Positions 7,432-13,985 of a DNA stretch of 16,232 bases are shown here, piece after piece. A program made the translations under genes and the position numbers. Each line of letters starts with the position of its first letter. The stretch's first letter is position 1. This DNA comes from Bacillota bacterium (GTDB lineage Bacteria > Bacillota > Clostridia > Saccharofermentanales > Fastidiosipilaceae), in NCBI GenBank assembly GCA_023388435.1, contig JAEWGG010000020.1, positions 1-16,232 on the forward strand, written 5' to 3'. The notes below the pieces were generated by a model that had not been told where the DNA came from, made no database searches, and was given only the letters and a program-made list of their open reading frames with translations.

Positions 7432-7448
7432 ATACTATTCTATAGTAT
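7432..7448. promoter_or_regulatory. AT-rich 17-bp palindrome between divergent genes
   Basis: ATACTAT-TCT-ATAGTAT is a perfect 7-bp inverted repeat with a 3-bp centre, in a locally GC-rich stretch, 69 bp before dus and 70 bp before the small membrane-protein gene, which diverge. Each strand carries -10-like hexamers here (TATAGT on plus, TATACT and TAGAAT on minus), but I find no convincing -35 on either side. It could be a shared operator or the core of overlapping divergent promoters. The rest of 7364-7517 shows no other clear signal. Confidence 0.4.
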
Positions 7449-7517
7449 AGTCGGTGCTTCTGGGGCAGTCTTCTTGCGCTAACTGTTCCAGAAATACGAA
7501 AGGAAGGGCCGAGACCC

Positions 7518-7667
7518 ATGCGAGAAGGACAGAAAAAAGTTTTAAAAGAGGCCCTGCGCCGTCCAAGGAAGCGTCAGGGCTGGACTCCGGGGAACGCGCT
7601 CATTCTGTTGGCCGCCCTGGCTCTGGCCGTGGCCCTGACCTATGCCTTACGGAGTCTGCTGGCATGA
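7518..7667 (+). CDS. Small single-span membrane protein, 49 residues
   Basis: I do not recognise a family. The 49-residue product has a very basic N-terminal half (KK at 6-7, K10 and RRPRKRQ at 14-20), then one hydrophobic segment (about 25-45, rich in Ala and Leu) and a short tail ending SLLA, so the N-terminus is expected to stay in the cytoplasm. Support for it being real: AGGAAGG at 7501-7507 lies 10 nt before the ATG; the charge and hydrophobicity pattern is coherent; and its stop overlaps the next start as ATGA (7664-7667). It differs in frame from the long upstream extension that could be attached to the HAD gene. It may help localise or couple to the HAD phosphatase; this is inference. 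Confidence 0.7.
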   Translation: MREGQKKVLKEALRRPRKRQGWTPGNALILLAALALAVALTYALRSLLA

Positions 7668-8512
7668 GGGGGGAGACGGCAAAGCCCCAGTCTGCAGACC
7701 AGGGAAGGAGGCGGGTGGGGGCCAGGCTCATCGTCTGTGACGTGGACGGGACCCTGATGCCCTACGGCAGCTACGGCTTGCCCCCAGAGCTCTTCTCGCT
7801 GATTGACGAAATGGCGGAGCGGGGCTGGGAATTTATGCTGGCCTCGGGGCGCCAGTACAGCAGCCTCTGCGGCCTGCTGGGGGACCGGGCCCAAAGCCTG
7901 GACTTCATCTGTGAGAATGGAGCCCTGGTTTTCCGGAGAGGCCAGCTCTGGCAGCAGCGCCCCTTTGCGGAGCAGCTGGCCTGGGAACTGATTCGGGAGC
8001 TCCGCTCCCTGGAGCCGCGCTGTCTGATTTCCACAGTCCGGGAATCCCTGGTCTTTGCGGATCGACCAGACTTTTATCGGTATATGGAAGAGGTGGTCGG
8101 CAATTGCTGTCGCAGCATCGAGACGCTGGGAGAGATTGCGGAGCCCGTGCTCAAAATTTCCATCCTCTGTGCGCCCGAGCGGGAAGCAGAGGCCTACGAG
8201 CTGCTGCGGCGGCGCTGGTCGGGGCGCTGTCAGGTGCAGCGGGCCGGTGGCGGCTGGGTGGACTGTATGGTGACGGATAAGGGTCAGGCCCTGGCGGCCT
8301 ATTGCGCGGAGCTGGGCTGGCGACGGGACCAGGTCTGGGCCTACGGCGACAATGAGAACGACCTTGGCATGCTGGCTTTTGCGGGCCAGGCCTACAGCCT
8401 GCACCCACGCCTTCTGGGGCGCGGAATCGAGGGCCTGGAGCTGCTTTCCGATGTGCCATCCAGTCTGCGTACGATGCTGGACGAGGGGACTTCGGCCCAG
8501 CTTTCAGATTGA
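7664..8512 (+). CDS. Cof-type HAD-superfamily phosphatase
   Basis: Haloacid-dehalogenase-superfamily hydrolase of the Cof/YbiV-like class IIB, which dephosphorylates small phosphometabolites such as sugar phosphates or flavin intermediates; the substrate cannot be inferred here. Motif I is CDVDGTL with nucleophile D26 and acid/base D28. Motif II is S61 in LASGR, motif III is K206 in TDKGQAL, and motif IV is GDNENDLGML with D229 and D233. The C2 cap lies between motifs II and III (about 85-200). The length of 282 is normal. An open frame extends upstream to 7454, but that part is low-complexity, overlaps the small membrane-protein gene in another frame and has no ribosome binding site; ATG 7664 has GGAG at 7651-7654 and the ATGA overlap, so it is preferred. 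The residues before RLIVCDVDGT are a short basic leader. Confidence 0.9.
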   Translation: MRGETAKPQSADQGRRRVGARLIVCDVDGTLMPYGSYGLPPELFSLIDEMAERGWEFMLASGRQYSSLCGLLGDRAQSLDFICENGALVFRRGQLWQQRPFAEQLAWELIRELRSLEPRCLISTVRESLVFADRPDFYRYMEEVVGNCCRSIETLGEIAEPVLKISILCAPEREAEAYELLRRRWSGRCQVQRAGGGWVDCMVTDKGQALAAYCAELGWRRDQVWAYGDNENDLGMLAFAGQAYSLHPRLLGRGIEGLELLSDVPSSLRTMLDEGTSAQLSD

Positions 8513-8537
8513 CTTTCACTCGGAAATTTCGTATGCT
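8509..8537 (+). promoter_or_regulatory. Sigma-A type promoter of yajC
   Basis: TTGACT (8509-8514), 17 bp, then TATGCT (8532-8537). This has five of six matches to the -35 consensus, the optimal spacer and four of six at -10. It starts within the last codons of the HAD gene (stop at 8510-8512) and lies 31 bp before the yajC ATG. It is the best promoter-like sequence in the window. Confidence 0.65.
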
Positions 8538-8567
8538 TTAGCAGTATTTTGTACCTTGGAGGATGCT

Positions 8568-8960
8568 ATGAACATCTGTCAGAATCTTGTACTGACGGCC
8601 CAGTCCCCGCAGGCGGGAGCGATGAACTGGAGCGTTTTGATTATGCCGCTGGCCCTCTTGGCCCTGCTGTACTTTATGATGATCCGCCCCCAGCGCCGAC
8701 AGGAGAAGAAGCAGCAAGATGCCCGCAGCAAGCTGAAGGTGGGCGATCAGGTGATCACCCTGGGTGGTCTGATGGGCAAGATTGTGAACATCAAGGACGA
8801 TGAGATCACAATTGCGACGAGCGTCGCCCAGAGTCTGGTGACCTTTCGCCGCGATGCGGTGAATCCGGTGGTCCAGCGCAAGGAAACGGCGCAGGAGCAG
8901 GCCGCTGAAGGCAAGAAGCGCCCCTCGCTTTTCGGCCGTTCCAAGAAGGAAGAAAACTGA
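8568..8960 (+). CDS. yajC: Preprotein translocase accessory subunit YajC
   Basis: YajC is a small inner-membrane protein associated with SecDF in protein export. The 130-residue protein has a short polar N-terminus, one transmembrane segment (about 20-38, MNWSVLIMPLALLALLYFMM), and the family motif IRPQRRQEKKQQ directly after it. The cytoplasmic domain then has KVGDQVITLGGLMGKIVNIKDDEITI and a charged, lysine-rich tail. ATG 8568 has GGAGG at 8558-8562 with 5 nt spacing; the open frame continues upstream into the HAD gene, but that part is out of frame with it and not real. In many Clostridia yajC sits next to the SCIFF genes, as here; secD and secF, commonly close by, are not in this window. 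Confidence 0.95.
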   Translation: MNICQNLVLTAQSPQAGAMNWSVLIMPLALLALLYFMMIRPQRRQEKKQQDARSKLKVGDQVITLGGLMGKIVNIKDDEITIATSVAQSLVTFRRDAVNPVVQRKETAQEQAAEGKKRPSLFGRSKKEEN

Positions 8961-9031
8961 TACGCTACGTCAGCGCCTTACGGGGCCTGAGGGTTCCGCA
9001 TTCGGCGGCGGAGTGAGGGAATAGCGAATTA

Positions 9032-9060
9032 TTGGGATATCTGCTCTGGACTCATATTTG
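9032..9060 (+). promoter_or_regulatory. Weak candidate promoter for the SCIFF genes
   Basis: TTGGGA (9032-9037), 17 bp, then TATTTG (9055-9060) in the first AT-rich stretch after yajC. The -10 is poor and no terminator separates it from yajC, so the SCIFF genes could instead be cotranscribed from the yajC promoter. The sequence 8961-9030 holds no ORF and no strong hairpin. Confidence 0.3.
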
Positions 9061-9102
9061 AATAGATCTTCCAGAGTCGGGATAGAGATGGAGGTAACGA
9101 AG

Positions 9103-9240
9103 ATGAAGCACATTAAGCTGGTTGCGAAGAGCCAGGAAGAGAAGGCTGTCAGCTCCGCCTGCGGCGAGTGTCAGACCTCTTGCCAGTCCGCCTGCAAGAC
9201 TTCTTGTACGGTGGCGAATCAGCCCTGCGAGCGGGCCTGA
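9103..9240 (+). CDS. scfA: SCIFF ranthipeptide precursor (six cysteines in forty-five residues)
   Basis: A 45-residue precursor of the SCIFF family of ribosomally made, thioether-crosslinked peptides. It begins with the family leader MKHIK and has core segment CGECQTSCQSACKTSCTV, with six cysteines at 20, 23, 27, 31, 35 and 42, a textbook fit. In the studied homologue from Clostridium (Acetivibrio) thermocellum a Cys32-Thr37 thioether is formed; the equivalent pair here is C31 and T36. ATG 9103 has a perfect GGAGGT at 9090-9095, 7 nt upstream. An in-frame ATG at 9058 exists but has no ribosome binding site and adds a non-family leader. The maturase follows 120 bp downstream, across two hairpins. 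SCIFF peptides are near-universal in Clostridia and their biological role is still poorly defined; published work points to population-level or regulatory functions. Confidence 0.96.
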   Translation: MKHIKLVAKSQEEKAVSSACGECQTSCQSACKTSCTVANQPCERA

Positions 9241-9259
9241 TCCATTTTAGATTGAGATG

Positions 9260-9296
9260 GGTCCCCAAGGGCGGCAGGACCGCCACTCTGGGGACC
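9260..9296 (+). other. Stem-loop between SCIFF precursor and maturase
   Basis: Outer stem GGTCCCCA (9260-9267) pairs with TGGGGACC (9289-9296); inner stem GGCGG (9270-9274) pairs with CCGCC (9280-9284) around a CAGGA loop. The structure is GC-rich and starts 19 nt after the precursor stop. It has no T-run, so it is more likely an mRNA-stabilising or processing element than a terminator; it would protect the short precursor message from 3' exonucleases. Confidence 0.75.
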
Positions 9297-9311
9297 AGCA
9301 GTAGCGGAAGA

Positions 9312-9335
9312 GGCGGTCTATTAGACCGTTCTTTT
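9312..9335 (+). terminator. Leaky terminator or attenuator before the SCIFF maturase
   Basis: CGGTCT (9314-9319) pairs with AGACCG (9323-9328) around an ATT loop, optionally extended by two G-T pairs, followed by TTCTTTT (9329-9335). The stem is short and the T-run is interrupted, which fits partial termination. Placed between a precursor peptide and its enzyme, it would give more precursor than maturase transcript. Confidence 0.55.
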
Positions 9336-9360
9336 CGCATTTATGGGGATGGAGGAATCC

Positions 9361-10773
9361 TTGCTACATTGTTTTCAGTTTAGGGACGATATCGTAGCCT
9401 ACGACAACGAGTCGGGGGCCCTGATGCTGGTGGACGAGGGGGCCGAGGCAGTCCTGCTCGCCTACGCGGCGGCGGGGGGCAAACGCCCAGACTCAGAAAT
9501 TCTGGAGGGTCTGGCTGAGCGCCACGGCCTCGCTCCGTCGGAGCTGGAGGAAATCGCGGCTGAGGTGGACCAGCTCGTCACCGAGGGCCTGCTCTTCCGT
9601 CCGGCCCGCGAGATCAGCCTCAAGCAGCTTTACCCCACCGAGCCCCGCATCAAGTCGATGTGTCTTGATGTCTGTCACGACTGCAATCTGCGCTGCAAGT
9701 ACTGCTTTGCCTCAACGGGTGACTACGGTACGGGCCGGCGCAAGAAGATGAGCATTGAGACGGGGATCCGGGCCATTGATTTTCTGATTGAGGCCTCAGG
9801 TCCGCGCCGCAATCTGGACGTGGACTTTTTTGGCGGAGAACCCCTTCTGAACTGGGAGCTGGTCAAGGCGGTGACAGCCTACTGTGAGGAGGAGGGTCCG
9901 AAGCACGGCAAGGACATTCGTCTGACGCTGACGACCAATGCCATCCTGCTCGATGACGAGAAGATAGACTTTCTCAATGAGCATATGAAAAATGTGGTGC
10001 TGAGCATTGACGGCCGGCCCAGCGTCCAGGACGACATGCGCCCTTTTCCTGGCGGACAGGGCTCCTATGAGCGCTCGATGGCGGGTATCCGTCGCTTTGT
10101 GGAGAAGCGCGGAGACAAGGAATATTATGTCCGCGGCACCTACACGCACCAGAACACGGACTTCTCAGAGGACGTCTTGCACCTCGCCGAGCAGGGTCTC
10201 GAACAGCTGTCCATGGAGCCGGTGGTCGGCTCGACGGAGGACTTCTACACACTGACAGCCGAGGACATGCCGAAGGTCCATGCGGAGTACGAGCGCCTGG
10301 CTGAACGTTACCTGGAGTCCAGGCGGCAGGGCAAGCCCTTCCACTTTTTCCACTTCAATATTGACGTCGAGGGGGGGCCCTGTCTGTATAAGAAAATGAA
10401 AGGCTGCGGCGTGGGTACGGAATACTGTGCGGTGACGCCGGATGGGGATATCTACCCCTGTCACCAGTTCGTCGGGGAGGAGGCCTTCATCATGGGCAAC
10501 CTCTACGACGAGCCCATCTTGCATCCGCCGACGGCCTTGAAGGAGGATCTGAAGACACTGATTCTGCCAAACAAGAAGGACTGCCAGGGCTGCTGGGCCA
10601 AGTACTTCTGCTCCGGCGGCTGCGCGGCCAACGCCTTCCACCAGACCCAGTCCCTGCACGGCATCTATGAACAGGATTGTGACCTGCAGCGTAAGCGACT
10701 GGAGGCCGCCTTGTGGATTCAGGCCAAGCTGCGAGAGGAGGGGGCGAAGACGTCCCCCGAGTCCCTGGGCTAA
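9361..10773 (+). CDS. scfB: SCIFF radical-SAM maturase (SPASM domain thioether-forming enzyme)
   Basis: Radical S-adenosylmethionine enzyme that installs thioether crosslinks in the SCIFF peptide; homologues are CteB and Tte1186. The N-terminal region (about 1-85) is the precursor-recognition (RRE) domain. The radical-SAM cluster motif CNLRCKYC has C108, C112 and C115 (counted from TTG 9361), and FFGGEPLLNW is the SAM-binding GGE motif. The SPASM C-terminal domain has CGVGTEYCAVTPDGDIYPC and CQGCWAKYFCSGGC plus a last Cys in YEQDC, binding two auxiliary 4Fe-4S clusters. Start: TTG 9361 has GGAGGA at 9351-9356 and gives MLHCF, matching the usual family start M-I-H-x-F; ATG 9343 lacks any ribosome binding site, although it would add only six residues. 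The length is 470. Confidence 0.94.
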   Translation: MLHCFQFRDDIVAYDNESGALMLVDEGAEAVLLAYAAAGGKRPDSEILEGLAERHGLAPSELEEIAAEVDQLVTEGLLFRPAREISLKQLYPTEPRIKSMCLDVCHDCNLRCKYCFASTGDYGTGRRKKMSIETGIRAIDFLIEASGPRRNLDVDFFGGEPLLNWELVKAVTAYCEEEGPKHGKDIRLTLTTNAILLDDEKIDFLNEHMKNVVLSIDGRPSVQDDMRPFPGGQGSYERSMAGIRRFVEKRGDKEYYVRGTYTHQNTDFSEDVLHLAEQGLEQLSMEPVVGSTEDFYTLTAEDMPKVHAEYERLAERYLESRRQGKPFHFFHFNIDVEGGPCLYKKMKGCGVGTEYCAVTPDGDIYPCHQFVGEEAFIMGNLYDEPILHPPTALKEDLKTLILPNKKDCQGCWAKYFCSGGCAANAFHQTQSLHGIYEQDCDLQRKRLEAALWIQAKLREEGAKTSPESLG

Positions 10774-10865
10774 AGAGCAGATCGAAGATCGGCAGCTGGA
10801 CCTGGAAGAGCCGCATGCCGACCCTGGGCAGAGGCGCTCACAATAAGCTGGAGAGGAGGGGCCAG

Positions 10866-12875
10866 ATGGCAGGCGGACGCATACCGGAAGAGATTGTACA
10901 GAAGATCAAGGACGCCTCGGACATCGTCACGGTGATCGAACAGTATTTAAAATTCGATAAAAAAAGCGGCAGCAATTACTTTGCCCTCTGCCCCTTCCAT
11001 CAAGAGGACAGCCCCTCGTTCAGTGTCAGCCCCTCCAAGCAGATGTTCTACTGTTTCGGCTGCCATAAGGGCGGAGATGTGGTGAACTTCGTCAAGGAGA
11101 TTGAGCACACAGATTATGTCGGGGCCCTGCGTATTCTGGCCGAGCGGGCGGGCATCGCGATCCCGGCCGGAGATGACCGGGCCTATCAGGAACAGCAGCA
11201 TAAGCGGCAGCGCCTCTATGAGATCATGCATGAGGCGGCCCTTTTTTACTGTCACCAACTGGGCCAGGACTCGGCAGCTCCAGCCCAACGCTACCTCCAG
11301 AGCAGGGGCATTCAGGCCGACTGCGCCAGACACTTCGGACTGGGCTATGCGGGTGAGGCCTGGGACCAGCTCTATCGACACTGCCGCCAGCGCTGGTCCG
11401 ACGAGGAGCTGCTGGATTCGGGACTTTTCAAGCGAGGGAAGAACGGCCGCCTCTATGACCTCTTTCGCGGCCGCCTGCTCTTTCCGATTATGAGCGGGGT
11501 GGGGAAGTCCCGGGTCCTGGCCTATGGAGGGCGGGTCCTGGATGACAGCCGGCCGAAGTATATCAACTCGCCGGAGACCCCGATATACCACAAGAGCGAC
11601 CAGGTCTACGGTCTGAATTTTGCCAAGCGCAGTAAGGCCCAGGCCTTCTTGCTGGTCGAGGGCTATCTGGATGTCATCAGCCTGCACCAGGCGGGCTTCA
11701 CCCAGGCGGTGGCCCCACTGGGCACGGCCCTGACTCGGGAGCAGGCACGCTTGCTGCGCCAGTTTAAGTCGGAGGTCCAAGTCTGCTTCGACAGCGATGC
11801 GGCGGGACAAAAAGCGGCCCTGCGCGCCATAGAGATTTTGGAGGCGGAGGGTTTGGAGGTGAAAATCCTGCGCCTTCCTGCGGGGGCTAAGGACCCTGAC
11901 GAGCTGCTGCGCCAGTCGGGGGCCCCGGCCTTTGAGGACTGTCTGAAGCAGCCAGACTCCGTTGCGGACTTTCGCTTTGCCCTGGCCGAGGAGCGGAGCA
12001 GCAGTGGCGGGATATTCGATCCGGAGCGCTATTTGCGGGAGGTCATGGCTTTTTTGCTGGAGACCAGGGCCAGCAGTTTGCGGGAAATTTACATGAGTCG
12101 GGCCGCCCAGCGCCTGGGCATATCTCTGGATAGTCTGAAAGCTGATCTGCGCCGCCAGGAACGTGGTCAACAGCTGAGGGGCGGCCAGGCCAGGAGCAGA
12201 CAGCCGGACCAGGCTGGGCAGGGGCGCAGTTACCAGTTGGCTGCAGGGGCTGCTGGGGGCTGGGACCTGCGCCAGGCCCCGACTCAGGAGCAGAGGAAGA
12301 GCGCAGGGGAGGGGGCTGGAGCCGGGGACCTGGTGGAGCGGGACCCCGTCTTGTCCTCACTCAGTCTCTACGGCCTGCGACTTTTAATCTTTTTGGCGGC
12401 CCTCCCAGCTTATCAGAAGGACTACGCCCGGGACCTGGAGGCCGAGGATATACGCCGCATCCTCCACCCCTTTGTCAGAGCGGGTGGAGGGGAGCAGCTG
12501 GACCAGGTCGTGGGACTGATCTCCAGAGCCCTGGCCGAGTCGTCCCTGAGCACCCAAATCCTGCAGAATAGCCTGGCGCGTCTGGATTCGGTCCAGCTCT
12601 CTGCCGTGCTGGCGAGGGAGACTCTGGAGATGGAGCGGGCCCAGGGCTCTGGAACTGAGCAGGCGCGGAATCTGGACCAGAGTCAACGCGGACAGAGAGA
12701 AGAATTGCGGCGTTTCTTTTATAATATGAAGAAGGCCTGTCTGCAGGAGCGGATGCAGGAAGTCCTGGCTCTGCTGCGCCGCCAGCAGGGGACTGGGGCC
12801 CAGCAGGGCCTGCAGGAGCTGCGCCACCTGGAACAGCTATTAAAAGACCTGGACTGCGGACTCAAGAGCCAGTAA
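10866..12875 (+). CDS. dnaG: DNA primase
   Basis: DnaG makes the RNA primers for chromosome replication together with DnaB helicase. From ATG 10866 (AGGAGG at 10854-10859) the protein has 669 residues. The zinc-binding domain has C42, H45, C63 and C66 (CPFH...CFGC). The RNA-polymerase core includes GYAGEAWDQL and the basic RGRLLFPIMS. The TOPRIM motif shows E265-G-Y-x-D269 and D309-S-D311, the same numbering as E. coli. The helicase-interaction domain lies at about 520-669. The C-terminal part is joined by a long Gln/Gly/Arg/Ala-rich linker (about 435-500), which explains a length above the usual 590-610. An upstream open extension to 10713 overlaps the maturase and is rejected. The 92-bp gap before it has no clear promoter. 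It is followed by rpoD, the classic macromolecular-synthesis arrangement. Confidence 0.96.
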   Translation: MAGGRIPEEIVQKIKDASDIVTVIEQYLKFDKKSGSNYFALCPFHQEDSPSFSVSPSKQMFYCFGCHKGGDVVNFVKEIEHTDYVGALRILAERAGIAIPAGDDRAYQEQQHKRQRLYEIMHEAALFYCHQLGQDSAAPAQRYLQSRGIQADCARHFGLGYAGEAWDQLYRHCRQRWSDEELLDSGLFKRGKNGRLYDLFRGRLLFPIMSGVGKSRVLAYGGRVLDDSRPKYINSPETPIYHKSDQVYGLNFAKRSKAQAFLLVEGYLDVISLHQAGFTQAVAPLGTALTREQARLLRQFKSEVQVCFDSDAAGQKAALRAIEILEAEGLEVKILRLPAGAKDPDELLRQSGAPAFEDCLKQPDSVADFRFALAEERSSSGGIFDPERYLREVMAFLLETRASSLREIYMSRAAQRLGISLDSLKADLRRQERGQQLRGGQARSRQPDQAGQGRSYQLAAGAAGGWDLRQAPTQEQRKSAGEGAGAGDLVERDPVLSSLSLYGLRLLIFLAALPAYQKDYARDLEAEDIRRILHPFVRAGGGEQLDQVVGLISRALAESSLSTQILQNSLARLDSVQLSAVLARETLEMERAQGSGTEQARNLDQSQRGQREELRRFFYNMKKACLQERMQEVLALLRRQQGTGAQQGLQELRHLEQLLKDLDCGLKSQ

Positions 12876-12895
12876 TTTATTGTGTGTCGAGCAAG

Positions 12896-12914
12896 CCTGC
12901 GGGATCTTCGCAGG
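12896..12914 (+). other. Small hairpin abutting the rpoD ribosome binding site
   Basis: CCTGCG (12896-12901) pairs with CGCAGG (12909-12914) around GGATCTT. It overlaps the first bases of the purine-rich GGGGGAGGGAG (12913-12923) used as the rpoD Shine-Dalgarno. It has no T-run, so it is not a terminator; it may be a processing site or may tune rpoD translation. Confidence 0.45.
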
Positions 12915-12932
12915 GGGAGGGAGTATAAAGAT

Positions 12933-13985
12933 ATGGCTATCAATAAAGAAGTATTGAAGCATCTGAAAAATGAAGCGAAGAAGACGGAGAACCGTCTTCC
13001 GTATCGCGAGCTGATGAATGTTATTGAAAGTTATGACATTGATATTGAAGACGTTGATAAGTATATGGAACAGCTGGAGGCCGACAGCATTCAAATCGTT
13101 CCCGACAGCGTGCCGGAGAGTGAGGAGGATGACCTGGGCAACCTGGATGCCATTGGCATAGACGACCCGGTCCGCATGTACCTCAAGGAGATTGGTAAGG
13201 TGCCCCTGCTCACTGCGGAAGAGGAGAAGGAGCTGGCCCAGGCCATCGAGCAGGGTGACGTGGATGCCAAGGACCACCTCATCGAGGCCAACCTCCGCCT
13301 CGTCGTCTCCATCGCCAAGCGCTATACAGGGCGCGGCATGAGTTTCCTGGACCTCATCCAGGAGGGCAATCTGGGTCTGCTTAAGGCCGTGGAAAAGTTT
13401 GACTACACCAAGGGTTTCAAGTTCAGCACCTATGCGACCTGGTGGATCCGCCAGGCCATCACCCGCGCCATTGCTGACCAGGCCCGCACCATCCGCATAC
13501 CTGTACACATGGTCGAAACCATCAATAAGCTGATTCGTACCCAGCGCAATCTGGTTCAAGAGCTGGGCCGAGACCCGGAGATTGAAGAGATCGCCCATGA
13601 GATGGGAATCAGCGAAGAAAAAGTCCGTGAGATCATGAAGATTTCCCAGGAGCCGGTCTCCCTGGAGAAGCCCATCGGTGAGGAGGAGGACAGCCATTTG
13701 GGGGACTTCATCCCTGACGATGACGCACCCTCCCCAGCAGATCAGGCCGCCTTCTCACTGCTGAAGGAGCTGATGACGGAGGTCCTGGCGACCCTGACCC
13801 CGCGTGAGGAGGAGGTCATCCGCCTGCGCTTTGGCATGGTCGATGGCCGTTCCAGAACACTGGAAGAGGTGGGCAAGCAGTTCAATGTGACCCGTGAGCG
13901 CATTCGTCAGATTGAGGGTAAGGCTCTGCGCAAGCTGAAGTCCATGCCGCCCTTTGCGGACCGCCTGAAGGGTTTCTTAGACTGA
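12933..13985 (+). CDS. rpoD: Primary sigma factor SigA/RpoD
   Basis: Housekeeping sigma-70 factor of 350 residues, the short form typical of Firmicutes. Residues 1-60 form a reduced region 1.1 (LLKHLKN-like leader, MNVIESYDIDIEDVDKYME). Region 1.2 is DDPVRMYLKEIGKVPLLTAEEE (78-99), followed by region 2 NLRLVVSIAKRYTGRGMSF...FDYTKGFKFSTYATWWIRQAI (120-176) that binds core and the -10 element. Region 2.4/3 is TRAIADQARTIRIPVHMVE, and region 4.2 is LEEVGKQFNVTRERIRQIEGKALRKL, binding the -35. ATG 12933 has GGGAGGGAG about 9-10 nt upstream; the upstream extension to 12882 is not conserved. It follows dnaG by 57 bp and its stop overlaps the trmK start by one base. Confidence 0.97.
   Translation: MAINKEVLKHLKNEAKKTENRLPYRELMNVIESYDIDIEDVDKYMEQLEADSIQIVPDSVPESEEDDLGNLDAIGIDDPVRMYLKEIGKVPLLTAEEEKELAQAIEQGDVDAKDHLIEANLRLVVSIAKRYTGRGMSFLDLIQEGNLGLLKAVEKFDYTKGFKFSTYATWWIRQAITRAIADQARTIRIPVHMVETINKLIRTQRNLVQELGRDPEIEEIAHEMGISEEKVREIMKISQEPVSLEKPIGEEEDSHLGDFIPDDDAPSPADQAAFSLLKELMTEVLATLTPREEEVIRLRFGMVDGRSRTLEEVGKQFNVTRERIRQIEGKALRKLKSMPPFADRLKGFLD

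Noticed and set aside
7454..7663. N-terminal extension of the HAD gene
   Set aside because: No ribosome binding site before 7454, composition unlike a protein, and it overlaps in another frame with the better-supported 49-residue membrane protein.
7640..8404. 254-codon open frame on the minus strand
   Set aside because: Shadow of the HAD phosphatase gene; DxDGT, K and GDNxND motifs are on the plus strand.
8352..8567. N-terminal extension of yajC
   Set aside because: It lies in the HAD gene in another frame; GGAGG before ATG 8568 and family alignment place the true start there.
8961..9031. Possible terminator after yajC
   Set aside because: Only short GC-rich self-complementary pieces (GCT-ACGTC-AGC) and no T-run.
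9058..9102. Longer SCIFF precursor starting at ATG 9058
   Set aside because: No ribosome binding site; ATG 9103 has a perfect GGAGGT and the family leader MKHIK.
10713..10865. N-terminal extension of DnaG
   Set aside because: It overlaps the maturase end; AGGAGG before ATG 10866 and the normal DnaG start (motif numbering equal to E. coli) favour the shorter form.
10774..10865. Possible promoter or terminator between the SCIFF maturase and dnaG
   Set aside because: No -35/-10 pair with acceptable spacing and no stem with T-run; GATC-GAA-GATC and TGCC...GGCA are too weak.
10947..12170. 407-codon open frame on the minus strand
   Set aside because: It is antisense to dnaG, has no ribosome binding site or recognisable motif, and arises from the high-GC codon pattern; the plus strand carries all primase motifs.
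12840..13697. 285-codon open frame on the minus strand
   Set aside because: It is antisense to rpoD, whose conserved regions are clear on the plus strand; no family resemblance in the minus-strand product.
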